This document shows, piece after piece, positions 7,107 to 15,264 of a DNA stretch of 26,050 nucleotides. The notes under the pieces were generated by a model, which worked only from the letters and a program-made list of their open reading frames with translations, did not search any database and was not told the origin of the DNA. This stretch comes from CBCXVS01 sp965178525. Lineage in GTDB: Bacteria; Tectomicrobia; Entotheonellia; Entotheonellales; Entotheonellaceae. The stretch lies in the NCBI GenBank assembly GCA_965178525.1, contig CBCXVS010000076.1, positions 1-26,050 on the forward strand. Direction: 5' to 3'. The number at the start of each line of letters is the position of its first letter. Positions within the stretch are counted from its first letter, which is position 1. The position numbers and the translations under genes were made by a program.

Positions 7107-8693
7107 ATGACCTACCTGACCCTAAATCGAGCCACATGTTTTCTCATCGCCGTCCTCCTGTGCGGGGTGATGACTCTCGGGCAACAAACGGATGCGGCGC
7201 AGTTACAGACCGTACAATCCGGCGAAACGACGCTCGGCACTAGCGACACGTTTGTCGAGGTCCCGATCACGGCGGTGGATACGAGCAAGACCTTCCTGGT
7301 CTTTGGCGCGCGTCTCGATGACAACATGCCCGATTACACGCAAATATCCGGCCAGTTCATAAATTCCACCACGTTGCGCTTCGAGCGCGCCATGTCCGGG
7401 GCCACAAATGAGGTGACGATTCGGTGGTATGCCGCGGAATTCGTTAGTGGTGTCACCGTCTACCATGGCAGCACGACCATCGACCAGACGACGAAAGACA
7501 TCTCCCTACCCGGCAGCATCGATACTGACAAGAGCCTTCCCATCATCAGCTTCCGTAAAGCGGGCGCGGGGTATGATGGTGACGATTTTGTCCGGGCCGA
7601 GATGATGGACAGCGACACGCTGCGGCTCGAGGTCAATCGCATTCCGTTAGTCACGGGCTTCGGGGTGGTGGAGTGGCAGGTGGTCGAGTATATCGATTCG
7701 GCGGTGCAAACGGGGAATGTACAATTTGGCACGGGCGACAGCTCGATGACCGACAGCATCACAAGCATCGATACCGGGAAATCGTGGCTGCTCTATACTT
7801 ACGAGAGCGAGGATGGTATCAACACCAATATCGGCCAGAAGTTGGTGCGTGGCGTCATCACCGATGCCACCACGCTGACGTTTGATCGGGATAGCAATGG
7901 CCAAGCGCTCGATCTGACTTGGTACCTGGTGGAATTTACCGACGGCACGACGGTGCAGAACGGCTCGCAACACTTCAACGCGTCCCACACCAAGCACAAT
8001 ATCATGATCACAAGTGACGAAGCCGACTGGAGCATCGCCGTGGGTGGTTATTTCATGCGCGGTGGGAAGTCGCCTTACACTGCTGATGACAATCCGGGCG
8101 CCGGATGGTTCACCTTTGAGTTGCAAAATCCCACCAAAATGGTGATCGAGCGGGATGTCAAACAGGCGGCAGAGGCCGATGTGGGCTGGTTCGTCATCCA
8201 ATTCATTGGCAACGCCACGGCTGTCGGCCTGGTTTCCTTCACCGCCACACGCGCTGAGCCGGGTGTCCTGCTGCTGTGGCAAACCGGCAATGAAATGGAT
8301 AGCCTCGGGTTCCACCTCTACCGCGGCAAAGGGCGTACGCGTCACCGAGTGACCCCAGCGTTGGTGGCAGGATCGGCGTTTATGGTCGGCCCCGGCACGC
8401 CCCTGACGGCTGGGCGGTCGTATGCATGGTGGGATCCAGCCAGGACGGAGGGAGCACAGTACTGGCTCGAAGAAGTTGGTCTCAACGGCGAGCGCACCCT
8501 GTATGGACCGATCCAGGTAACGGTGGCAGCGACGTCGGCGCCAACGGCACACCACTCATCGCTCTTGAGCAGATTGGGGAGAAAACCAGCGACGCAGACC
8601 CGCCGCGCACAGCGTCACCACACACGCCGCAGGCAAAGCCCACGCGTTATCACACGTCCTTTGGTATCCTCTAGGCCGAAGTTCCTCCCGTGA
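7107..8693 (+). CDS. Secreted beta-repeat protein with FN3-like C-terminal segment; probably the N-terminal part of a C25 peptidase protein
   Basis: Start chosen at ATG 7107, with GGAGAG at 7098-7103; the longer frame would begin at a TTG. A signal peptide is clear (LNRATCFLIAVLLCGVMTLG...). Four tandem repeats of about 83-89 residues follow, each ending in an aromatic beta-strand signature: WYAAEF, WQVVEY, WYLVEF, WFVIQF. Each has a 'DT.KS' turn and a 'T-x-L' strand before it. Then comes an FN3-like segment (VSFTATRAEPGVLLLWQTGN ... NEMDSLGFHLYRG ... YWLEEVGLNGERTLYGP) of the kind that often precedes C25 peptidase domains. The last 50 residues (HH, RR, Ser-rich) look like an unstructured linker and run to a stop shortly before the C25 frame begins. 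I cannot name the repeat family. The gene probably once continued into 8830-11025. Confidence 0.75.
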   Translation: MTYLTLNRATCFLIAVLLCGVMTLGQQTDAAQLQTVQSGETTLGTSDTFVEVPITAVDTSKTFLVFGARLDDNMPDYTQISGQFINSTTLRFERAMSGATNEVTIRWYAAEFVSGVTVYHGSTTIDQTTKDISLPGSIDTDKSLPIISFRKAGAGYDGDDFVRAEMMDSDTLRLEVNRIPLVTGFGVVEWQVVEYIDSAVQTGNVQFGTGDSSMTDSITSIDTGKSWLLYTYESEDGINTNIGQKLVRGVITDATTLTFDRDSNGQALDLTWYLVEFTDGTTVQNGSQHFNASHTKHNIMITSDEADWSIAVGGYFMRGGKSPYTADDNPGAGWFTFELQNPTKMVIERDVKQAAEADVGWFVIQFIGNATAVGLVSFTATRAEPGVLLLWQTGNEMDSLGFHLYRGKGRTRHRVTPALVAGSAFMVGPGTPLTAGRSYAWWDPARTEGAQYWLEEVGLNGERTLYGPIQVTVAATSAPTAHHSSLLSRLGRKPATQTRRAQRHHTRRRQSPRVITRPLVSSRPKFLP

Positions 8694-8746
8694 TTCGGCG
8701 GCAACTTGTTGGAATAAAAACTCAAAAGCCTGGAACGAATTGACCT

Positions 8747-8922
8747 TTGTTCCCATGTAAATCGCAAAATTTTCGCTCCTATTCTGCCACATGGGCTTGA
8801 CATCGTCTGCAAACGTATGACCATAAGCCATGTCGTTTCAGGAGGTTGGATTGTTCCCATGTAAATGGACTTTTGAATTGGGCCAACCTGTTGATCTACT
8901 TAACCCTCCGCCTATTCTGCCA
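8747..8922 (+). repeat. Two pairs of short direct repeats in the AT-rich linker before the C25 frame
   Basis: TTGTTCCCATGTAAAT occurs at 8747-8762 and again at 8851-8866; CCTATTCTGCCA occurs at 8778-8789 and 8911-8922, in the same order. The region 8690-8930 is more AT-rich than its flanks and contains stops in all plus frames, so it looks like a partly duplicated, decayed stretch between two halves of one gene. Confidence 0.7.
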
Positions 8923-10320
8923 GGGGAACTTCGGTCTAGGCAGACGCTTCAGCCGTGGGAGCACCATGACCTCGGCCCCTCCACCGTGCAACGCGCCCTG
9001 GCTGCCGCCCCTGCCGTGCAGATCGCGATTCGCGAGGCCGGCTGGTATCGCGTCACGCAACCCGACCTCGTGGCCACCGGACTCGACCCGGACGTCGACC
9101 CGCGACGGCTACAACTCTTTGTCGAGGGGCGGCCACAGCGTATGGTAGTGGCCGGCGAGCAGGATAGGCGATTCGATCCGCACGATGCCATCGAGTTTTA
9201 TGGCGACGGCCTCGACACCCCCTGGACCGACACCCAGATCTATTGGTTGGTGGCCGGCTCACAGCGGGGAAAGCGGATGCGGCGGGTATCGAGTCAGAGT
9301 CAGGCGATGGCCCCGGCAAGCTTTCCGGTCACGGCCGAACACCGGGCACGCACCCTGTATGTAGCAGCGCTGAAGAATGGCGAGGCTGAGAATTTCTTCG
9401 GCGCCGTCGTCGCCACTGAACCCATGGCCCACGCCCTCCTCCTGCATCACCTCGCTCCGTCTCCCCCTGAGGACGCCCGCCTCGAGGTGGCTCTGCAAGG
9501 GATTACCTCCGGCCCGCACCAGGCGGGTCTGACGTTGAATGGGCGTCATGCCGGCATCATGACCTTTGCCGGACAGACGCGGCAGATGGCAACATTTCTG
9601 GCGCCACACGCCTGGCTCCGGGACGGCGAGAATATCGTCACGCTCGTGCCCCACGGCAACGAGACCGATGTCAGCGTGGTCGACCACATACGGCTCACCT
9701 ACTGGCACACCTACACCGCGGACAACGATGTCCTCCAATGCACCGTACCGGCGCATCGTCAGGTGACGATTGACGGGTTCCGCCAATCCGCCATTCGCGT
9801 CGTCGACATCACCCATCCCCGCGCTGTGCGGGAGTTGCTTGGCCATGTCACCCCACAGGAGGCGAGCGATTCCGTCACCGTGGCGACCAGCGGCTTGGGG
9901 CCACGCACCCTGCTTGCGTTTACCGAGGCACAGATCAAGCCGCCCGCAGCCATCACCGCCAATAGGCCCTCGACCTGGCATCGCCCAGAGCAAGGAGCCG
10001 ATATCGTCATGATCGCGCCGGAGATATTCCATGCCAGTATCGCACCCCTCCAAACCCTGCGGGAAACTCAGGGCTGGACCGTCGCGCTGGCCGATGTGAG
10101 CGACCTCTATGACGAACTCAATTTTGGCGCCAAGAGCCCATGGGCCTTGAAAGCGTTTCTCCATGGAGCCTACACTCAATGGCAGCAGCCTCCACGCTTT
10201 GTCCTGCTGATTGGAGACGCCAGCTTTGATCCCCACAACTATCTGGGATTCGGAGACGTCGATTCGGTGCCAACCAAGCTGGTGGACACCGTCTTCTTCG
10301 AGACGGCCTCGGATGACTAG
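8830..10320 (+). CDS. C25 (gingipain-type) peptidase protein, N-terminal part, ends at in-frame TAG
   Basis: Contains the region found upstream of C25 catalytic domains: IREAGWYRVTQPDLVATGLD, DPRRLQLFVEGRP, DAIEFYGDGLDTPWTDTQIYW and a jelly-roll-like section. The first half of the Peptidase C25 domain follows: ADIVMIAPEIFHASIAPLQ, QPPRFVLLIGDASFDPHNYL and SDD at the end. The next codon is TAG (10318-10320), where relatives normally have Trp (SDDWFAD...), after which the same frame continues with FADFDGDDLPELAIGRLP. TGG to TAG is a single change. The true start is uncertain: the first 30 residues from ATG 8830 lie in the repeated linker and homology begins near residue 60. This half lacks the catalytic His and Cys. 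Confidence 0.75.
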   Translation: MSFQEVGLFPCKWTFELGQPVDLLNPPPILPGELRSRQTLQPWEHHDLGPSTVQRALAAAPAVQIAIREAGWYRVTQPDLVATGLDPDVDPRRLQLFVEGRPQRMVVAGEQDRRFDPHDAIEFYGDGLDTPWTDTQIYWLVAGSQRGKRMRRVSSQSQAMAPASFPVTAEHRARTLYVAALKNGEAENFFGAVVATEPMAHALLLHHLAPSPPEDARLEVALQGITSGPHQAGLTLNGRHAGIMTFAGQTRQMATFLAPHAWLRDGENIVTLVPHGNETDVSVVDHIRLTYWHTYTADNDVLQCTVPAHRQVTIDGFRQSAIRVVDITHPRAVRELLGHVTPQEASDSVTVATSGLGPRTLLAFTEAQIKPPAAITANRPSTWHRPEQGADIVMIAPEIFHASIAPLQTLRETQGWTVALADVSDLYDELNFGAKSPWALKAFLHGAYTQWQQPPRFVLLIGDASFDPHNYLGFGDVDSVPTKLVDTVFFETASDD

Positions 10321-11025
10321 TTCGCAGACTTTGACGGAGATGACCTGCCCGAACTCGCCATCGGACGGCTGCCGGTACGAACCGTTGCAGAAGCGGACAC
10401 CGTGGTGGCGAAGCTGGTTGCCTACGAAGCGGCTCGCACCAGCGGCTCGTGGACTCGGGCGTCGCTGCTGGTGGCGGATAACAACGACAGCTTCGATTTC
10501 GAGGCCGCCAGTGCGGAGGTCGCCGCCCGGCTCCCCCCCGATATGAGCGTCACGACTCTGGCGCTGAGCCAGACCGATATCGGCACGGCACAGCGCACGT
10601 TGCTCGACCGCCTCAACGACGGGCACCTGCTGGTCAACTACATCGGCCATGGCGCCACGGAGGTGTGGGCCGGCGAAAACCTGCTGACCACGGCCGAGGC
10701 GCGAATGCTGCGCAATCATCCGCGCTTGCCCGTGGTCCTCAGCATGACCTGTCTGAACGGATTTTTTCATGACCTGTATACGGAGAGTGTCGCGGAGGCG
10801 TTGCTGAAGGCCGAGCAAGGCGGGGCGGTGGCGGTGTGGGCCTCATCGGGGTTGACCAGTCCAAGGGCCCAGGCAGTACTGAATCAGGCCATGATTGGGC
10901 GCCTCTTTGGAGAGGAACCGCTGACGTTGGGCGAAGCCTCCGCGGCTGCTAAGGTAACCGTGACAAACCGAGACGTGCGCCGCACTTGGCTCTTGTTTGG
11001 GGATCCCATGATACAGTTGAAGTAG
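10321..11025 (+). CDS. C25 peptidase catalytic part (after in-frame TAG)
   Basis: Same frame as the preceding piece, open from just after the TAG at 10318-10320; the first Met is at 10402. It holds the C25 catalytic dyad in typical context: His in LLVNYIGHGATEVW (residue 83 counted from Met 10402) and Cys in VVLSMTCLNGFFHD (residue 117). The end, RRTWLLFGDPMIQLK, is the usual C25 domain end; there is no C-terminal sorting domain. C25 enzymes are secreted cysteine endopeptidases. Unless the TAG is an error or is read through, no active enzyme can be made, because an internal start would lack half of the fold. Codon use and motif conservation remain intact, so any inactivation is recent. Confidence 0.75.
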   Translation, partial: FADFDGDDLPELAIGRLPVRTVAEADTVVAKLVAYEAARTSGSWTRASLLVADNNDSFDFEAASAEVAARLPPDMSVTTLALSQTDIGTAQRTLLDRLNDGHLLVNYIGHGATEVWAGENLLTTAEARMLRNHPRLPVVLSMTCLNGFFHDLYTESVAEALLKAEQGGAVAVWASSGLTSPRAQAVLNQAMIGRLFGEEPLTLGEASAAAKVTVTNRDVRRTWLLFGDPMIQLK

Positions 11026-11189
11026 GCCGGAACTCAGTGGCGTGGCGACACACGGTCCGAGTGCGCTTTCAAATTTGATTTGAGGGCGATCTCTTGCCTC
11101 CCTCCGGGAAACATATCCCTCGAATACAAGTTGAAACAGCCCTAGTCTTGAGGCAAACTAGAGGAAAATATACAATATGGAGGCATGAT

Positions 11190-11945
11190 ATGCGACCAAT
11201 CCAACAAATCGGACGGCGGGCCTGGTTAGCACAGATGGCGAAAGGGACGTTTGTGGTTTGGTCGGAGGTGACGTTCGGCCTCGGGCGCAAGGGGTTGAGC
11301 ATCGCCCTTGGAGACGACCGCTTGGCCGCGAGTGTCGCACAGGCGCAGACGCGCGACCCAGTGAACGTCACGCGCGTCATCACGGATTTCGTCAGTTCCT
11401 ATGTGCTGGTGCGGGGCAAGGAGGCCGCCATTGTGGACACCGGCCTGCAGAACAATGGCGAGAAATTTGGCGAGGTCATCAAGACGGCGGGCCTGGGCTG
11501 GGATGCGGTGGGCCATGTGATCTTGACACACTATCATCGCGATCACATCGGCAGCATGGGGGAGGTGCTGACAGCGGCGCCGAAGGCCATGGTTTACGTC
11601 GATGCAGCAGATATTCCGAAGATTCAGTCACCTCGCACGATCAAGGCGGTGGGAGACGGCGATGACGTCTTCGGTTTGCAGATTGTTGCCACGCCGGGCC
11701 ATACGCCGGGCCACATCTGTGTGTACGACCCGGTGGGGTCCCTCATCGTGTTGGGAGATGCGATGGTCAACGTGGGCAACAAGCTGACAGGTGCGAATGC
11801 CCAGTACACCGCCGACATGGATCAGGCCAATCAAAGCATCAAAAAGCTGGCGGCGCTCACGTTTGACAAAGCGTTCTTTGGGCACGGGGAACCCATCGAG
11901 AAGGGGGCGTCAGCCGCCGTAGCCAAAGTTGCTAGCGCCTTATAA
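11190..11945 (+). CDS. MBL-fold metallo-hydrolase with Tat-like signal
   Basis: Start chosen at ATG 11190, six bases after GGAGG (11179-11183); this gives 251 residues. The N-terminus IGRRAWLAQMAKGTF has a twin-arginine followed by a hydrophobic run, so Tat export is possible. The zinc motif HYHRDH (H114, H116, D118, H119), GHTPGH (H171), GDAM (D190) and a late GHG (about 232) give a complete metallo-beta-lactamase-fold site, GHTPGH being the classic third-ligand block. Substrate is unknown; the group includes glyoxalase II-like and lactonase-like hydrolases. It stands alone between the C25 remnant and the PhoD remnant, with its own ribosome site. Confidence 0.88.
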   Translation: MRPIQQIGRRAWLAQMAKGTFVVWSEVTFGLGRKGLSIALGDDRLAASVAQAQTRDPVNVTRVITDFVSSYVLVRGKEAAIVDTGLQNNGEKFGEVIKTAGLGWDAVGHVILTHYHRDHIGSMGEVLTAAPKAMVYVDAADIPKIQSPRTIKAVGDGDDVFGLQIVATPGHTPGHICVYDPVGSLIVLGDAMVNVGNKLTGANAQYTADMDQANQSIKKLAALTFDKAFFGHGEPIEKGASAAVAKVASAL

Positions 11946-11953
11946 AACAAACG

Positions 11954-12412
11954 TCACGCGCCGACCACACCGGGCTTTCCATTCTCAACGGCGAACGAGG
12001 CGAGCGTTTCCACCGCCGCATCCGGCTCTGAGACCGATGTGACGCCACGGAAATCCGCGCGCCAGACATTCGGCGTCACGTCAAAGCTGACGTAACCGCG
12101 CCGGGCGCCGTTGAAGAACTTGATGTGCGGGTTGTCGGTCAGTGACGCTTGCGCGGGAGCCAACGCCTGGGTAGGGAAAACCGAAGTAATCGACGTCCCG
12201 ACAAACTCGGTACCCACGGTCTGAGACGCCGGATTGTTGAAGTCGGCCTTCAGGTCAGCAACCCAACTGGAGTGCACATCGCCGGTCAGGACGATCGGGT
12301 TGGACGGACGCATCTGAGCCAGAAACGCCATGATCCGATCACGAGCCACTCGATAGCCGTCCCACGCATCCATGTTGAACAGGGGAATCGGCGACCCAAC
12401 GGCAGCGCCCAA
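11954..12412 (-). pseudogene. PhoD-type alkaline phosphatase, C-terminal part
   Basis: Encodes the C-terminal third of a PhoD-like phosphodiesterase/phosphatase: PLFNMDAWDGYRVARDRIM, NPIVLTGDVHSSWVADLK (the GDxH metal-ligand block) and VGTEFVGTSITS. It begins only at a TTG (12412) and lacks everything between the N-terminal domain and this point. The N-terminal part lies immediately upstream in a different frame (12771 side), so about 250 residues of the middle, including most metal ligands, are missing. The stop is just 8 bases after the end of the MBL gene, in convergent orientation. Confidence 0.75.
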
Positions 12413-12773
12413 GAGCCATTAGTTCCCCAACGGCGGCGTGCACCGTATGGCCGAACTCAGGACGGGCCATGGCGACGCCACGCTGCATGACGTCTTGCAG
12501 ACCGGCATCCCGCGCCACTTCCCAGGCGACGGGGATGGGCATGGGCTCAACGCCACCGCCGTTGAGAGGATCAGGAGCGAGCCGCGTCCACAGCACAACG
12601 CTATGGGCCGTAGGATCGCCTGACGCGACCCCAAGCGTAAACAGCGGTTCGGTCAAGGTGACTTGGGCCTTGGCGACGGAACCCTTCGCCGCTATGCCTC
12701 GGAGGGCGGCAAGCCCTGCCCAAGCGCCGGTTGCGCCTAAAAATCGGCGGCGTGAGAGGGGCGTTCGTGACAT
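12339..12773 (-). pseudogene. PhoD-type alkaline phosphatase, N-terminal part (Tat signal)
   Basis: From ATG 12773 the protein begins MSRTPLSRRRFLGATGAWAG, a textbook Tat signal. It continues with the PhoD N-terminal domain: PLFTLGVASGDPTAHSVVLW, TRLAPDPL, PVAWEVARDAG and RPEFGHTVHAAVGEL. Homology stops at VGEL (about 12420), after which the frame reads out of register over the C-terminal coding sequence. The native enzyme is about 500-550 residues, so the locus has lost its centre and shifted frame. A start at 12821 is also open but no ribosome site supports it. A deletion or an assembly collapse could explain it. Confidence 0.75.
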
Positions 12774-12875
12774 GAGGCGTGATCCGACCAGCCGCGTGTA
12801 TACAGCGCTACCAGCATCCATAACGTGTCCGTTCTTAGCCGTGGTTCGATCCGATCGGGACTTGCTAAGACCTTC

Positions 12876-12905
12876 TCAATAGGGTACGTGCCGACAACAT
12901 GTCAA
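12876..12905 (-). promoter_or_regulatory. Candidate sigma-70 promoter upstream of the PhoD remnant
   Basis: On the minus strand a perfect TTGACA (12900-12905) is followed after 18 bases by TATTGA (12876-12881). The -10 match is only moderate. The position, 50-100 bases upstream of the possible PhoD starts, is suitable. Confidence 0.3.
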
Positions 12906-12971
12906 GCCCTTATCTGGCTGCCCTACCCGCTTCGCTACGCGTCCAACGACGCCGTGTCATACGACAGAACA

Positions 12972-12981
12972 NNNNNNNNNN
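12972..12981. other. Assembly gap (10 Ns)
   Basis: A run of exactly ten N characters, typical of a scaffold join of unknown true length. The 150 bases to its left (12822-12971) hold no gene; the FAH gene starts 57 bases to its right. Confidence 0.95.
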
Positions 12982-13038
12982 GCGGAAGAATGGAACCGTA
13001 TTGTCAGCTACGCCAAGCAAGAGAGGAGTGTTGACGCT

Positions 13039-13821
13039 ATGAAATGGTGCAGATTTCAGGCAGACGACAAGGTCGCATACGGTATCATCGAGGAGAGCAC
13101 CGTGATTGCGGTCAGCGGCAGTCCCTTTGAGCCGTATACCAAGACGGCGACGACTTACCCCCTGAGCGCGGTCAAATTGCTCGTGCCCGTGATCCCACCA
13201 ACGTTCTACGCCGCTGGCGTCAATTACCGTGAACATGTGATCGAGATGGCCCAGAAACGGGGCGCTGAACCGGAGTTTCCGCCGCAAGCCGACGTGGGTT
13301 ATCGCGCCAACAATGCGCTGATTGCGAACGAAGAGGCGATTGTCATCCCCAAAGACGCCACCGAGCTGGTGCAATATGAAGGGGAATTGGTAGTGGTCAT
13401 TGGCAAGCCGTGCAAGCGCGTGTCGGAGGCCGACGTGCTGGATTACGTGTTGGGCTACACAATCGGTAATGACGTCAGTGAGCGGACCTGGCAGCGGGGG
13501 GACCGGACGTTGTGGCGGGGCAAGAACACTGATACGTTCAAACCGATGGGGCCGTGGATCGTCACCGGGCTCAATCCGGATGAACTCCGCGTCACGATCC
13601 GGCTCAATGACAAAGAGATGTTCTCCTATGCCGTGGCTGACGCGATTTTCAGCGTGCGCCATTTCATCAGCTGCATGAGTCAGTATATGACGCTCTACCC
13701 AGGTGACGTGCTGTGGATGGGAACTGACGGCGCCACGGAGAACATGAAGGATGGGGATGTGGTTGAAGTGGAAATTACGGATGTTGGTGTGCTGCGCAAT
13801 CCCGTCGTACGAGAACGTTAA
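13039..13821 (+). CDS. Fumarylacetoacetate hydrolase (FAH) family protein
   Basis: 260 residues from ATG 13039, with AGGAG at 13024-13028. FAH-fold motifs are in order: FYAAGVNYREHVIEM (57-70), QYEGELVVVIGKP (112-124) with metal ligands E114 and E116, GYTIGNDVSERTWQ (139-152) with D145, and KNTDTFKPMGPW (162-173). The family cleaves or isomerises C-C bonds of 2-oxo/2-hydroxy acids (fumarylpyruvate hydrolase, 2-hydroxyhepta-2,4-diene-dioate isomerase, acylpyruvase). The exact substrate cannot be read from sequence. It is followed by a terminator-like hairpin and then an acyl-CoA-dehydrogenase-like gene in the same direction, which could belong to the same breakdown route. Confidence 0.92.
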   Translation: MKWCRFQADDKVAYGIIEESTVIAVSGSPFEPYTKTATTYPLSAVKLLVPVIPPTFYAAGVNYREHVIEMAQKRGAEPEFPPQADVGYRANNALIANEEAIVIPKDATELVQYEGELVVVIGKPCKRVSEADVLDYVLGYTIGNDVSERTWQRGDRTLWRGKNTDTFKPMGPWIVTGLNPDELRVTIRLNDKEMFSYAVADAIFSVRHFISCMSQYMTLYPGDVLWMGTDGATENMKDGDVVEVEITDVGVLRNPVVRER

Positions 13822-13907
13822 GCACAAGAGCGACGAGCCACATGCCGTCCCAACGGGATACAATCCATGTGGGCGGCATGGCGACGTATGCCTAGGCTCA
13901 GGGGTTG

Positions 13908-13925
13908 AGCGCCTTCGGGCGCTTT
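13908..13925 (+). terminator. Terminator-like hairpin after the FAH gene
   Basis: AGCGCC-TTCG-GGCGCT followed by TT: a six-base stem with a stable UUCG loop, 87 bases after the FAH stop. A larger inverted repeat (CATGCCGTCCC at 13841-13851 with GGGCGGCATG at 13871-13880) precedes it. The T tract is short, so strength is uncertain; it could also act as an attenuator for the next gene. Confidence 0.5.
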
Positions 13926-13965
13926 GAACAAAGCATGATCAGATACTACCGGAAGGCTGAGATCC

Positions 13966-15135
13966 ATGCCCACAATCGAGGTTCAATCACCGCTCGACAT
14001 TGTACGCCAATTAGTGCCCCAGATCCGAGCCTGCGCCGATGAGATTGAGGCTGAACGGGAGCTGCCGCGACCCATTTTCGAGGCATTGGCAGACGCCGGG
14101 ATGTTTCACCTGGCGCTGCCGCGTTCTCTGGGCTGTGCCGAACTCGACCTGCCCACCTACATTCAAGTCATCGAGGAACTTGCGCAAGCGGACAGCAGCA
14201 CCGCCTGGGCGGTGAACCAGGGCACCATTTTTGCGACCTACGCAGCACGGATGCCGCAAGATGTGGCCCGTGAAATTTGGATCGACACACCACGCAGCGT
14301 CGTCTCCAACACCCCGGCCGCCAGCGCCCAGGCCATCGTCGTCCCGGGGGGGTTCCGCGTTACCGGCGAGCAGGGATTCAGTACGGGCTGCCGGCATGCG
14401 TCCTGGGTCGCGCCACACGCCCAGATCATCGAAGACGACCGCCCTAGACTGCTGGCGAATGGTCAACCGGAGACGCGTTATCTGTTTGTGCCCGTTGCCG
14501 ACGCGGAGTTGCTCGACACCTGGCATGTCCGGGGCCTACGTGGCACGGGCACCCACCACTTCGCCGTGCGCGATGCCTACGTGCCAGAGGCGCGCAGCAT
14601 ACTCGCGGCCACGGCGCCATTGATCGAGACCGGCACGCTGTATCAGTTTCCCCGGACGCTATTGTTCGCCTCAGGCGATGCCGCGGTCGCCCTCGGCACG
14701 GCCCGCGCCGGCCTGAACGCGTTTGTCGAGCTTGCCGGCACCAAAACACCGCGGGCCATGCAAGGGCTGCTCCGCGATCAGCCCTTGGTGCAGTCAGACG
14801 TTGGCCATGCTGAGGCGCATCTGCGCTCAGGCCGAGCCCTTCTGACGCAAACGGTGTGTGACGTCTGGGCCGAGGTGAGCGCCACCGGCACGATCAATCT
14901 GGACCAGCGTGCCGCCATGCGCATTGCCACAACCCACGCGATTCGCCTCGCCATCGACGTGGTCGACACCGTCTACAACGCCGCTGGCGCGACAGCGATC
15001 TACGACGGGCATCGTATCCAACGCGCCTTTCAGGATATTCACGTGATCAGTCAGCACGCCCAATCACGCCGCGCCCTCTACGAACTGGTCGGCCGACACT
15101 GGCTGGGATTGCCAATCGACCAGGCCAGACTCTAG
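13966..15135 (+). CDS. Acyl-CoA dehydrogenase-like flavoprotein (possibly flavin-dependent monooxygenase type)
   Basis: 389 residues. The N-terminal helical domain has the usual RELPRPIFEALADAGMFHLA and the block VIEELAQADSSTAWAVNQG. The middle beta domain has GGFRVTGEQGFSTGCRHASW and DTWHVRGLRGTGTHHFAV. The C-terminal helical domain ends with an Acyl-CoA_dh_2-like segment (VVDTVYNAAGATAIY ... IQRAFQDIHVISQHAQ). The FSTGC-type block and the type-2 C-terminal domain are typical of HsaA/HpaB-like group-D monooxygenases and related enzymes rather than classical fatty-acid dehydrogenases; the catalytic Glu of true acyl-CoA dehydrogenases is not evident. A separate flavin reductase would be needed for monooxygenase action and none is seen here. 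The stop codon lies inside the first copy of the 101-bp repeat. Confidence 0.85.
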   Translation: MPTIEVQSPLDIVRQLVPQIRACADEIEAERELPRPIFEALADAGMFHLALPRSLGCAELDLPTYIQVIEELAQADSSTAWAVNQGTIFATYAARMPQDVAREIWIDTPRSVVSNTPAASAQAIVVPGGFRVTGEQGFSTGCRHASWVAPHAQIIEDDRPRLLANGQPETRYLFVPVADAELLDTWHVRGLRGTGTHHFAVRDAYVPEARSILAATAPLIETGTLYQFPRTLLFASGDAAVALGTARAGLNAFVELAGTKTPRAMQGLLRDQPLVQSDVGHAEAHLRSGRALLTQTVCDVWAEVSATGTINLDQRAAMRIATTHAIRLAIDVVDTVYNAAGATAIYDGHRIQRAFQDIHVISQHAQSRRALYELVGRHWLGLPIDQARL

Positions 15136-15231
15136 TACTGCGTACCGCAAATAACGTACCCCTAGCAAACTCTGATGTTGTTAGCCTTGCGGTGCTCAAA
15201 GGGGTAACTTACTTCCGCCGGCCTGTACTAG
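15131..15231 (+). repeat. 101-bp interspersed element, copy 1
   Basis: Gapless alignment to the reverse complement of 22164-22264: the first 22 bases are identical, about 68 of 101 bases agree overall, and both ends are far better conserved than the centre. Ends are inverted repeats CTAGTAC (15132-15138) and GTACTAG (15225-15231). Inside, ACCGCAA (15144-15150) can pair with TTGCGGT (15187-15193) and TACCCCT (15157-15163) with AGGGGTA (15200-15206), in the interleaved order of a pseudoknot. It overlaps the stop codon of the preceding gene and sits between convergent genes. Confidence 0.85.
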
Positions 15232-15245
15232 GCGTCATCGCCTAG
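15228..15245. terminator. Bidirectional terminator-like hairpin between convergent genes
   Basis: CTAGGCG-TCAT-CGCCTAG, a perfect seven-base stem with a four-base loop, between the stops of the flavoprotein (15135) and the SDR (15265). It overlaps the right end of repeat copy 1. There is no T tract on either side, so this is a structural suggestion only. Confidence 0.4.
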
Positions 15246-15264
15246 CGAGAGGGACACGACCGAC

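Noticed and set aside
7647..8555. 302-codon minus-strand open frame over the beta-repeat gene
   Set aside because: Antisense shadow; the plus frame has a signal peptide, ribosome site and regular repeats.
8556..8831. Minus-strand 91-codon frame in the decayed linker
   Set aside because: No recognised motif or ribosome site; half of it is antisense to the end of the beta-repeat gene.
9259..10818. 519-codon minus-strand open frame over the C25 gene
   Set aside because: It is the antisense shadow of a clear C25 peptidase coding region and encodes no recognisable motif.
12910..13863. Minus-strand frame spanning the N run and the FAH gene
   Set aside because: It reads through the assembly gap and is antisense to a well-supported FAH-family gene.
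15131..15231. Integron attC site
   Set aside because: The ends are CTAGTAC/GTACTAG; the attC core sequences RYYYAAC and GTTRRRY are absent and there is no integrase or cassette array.
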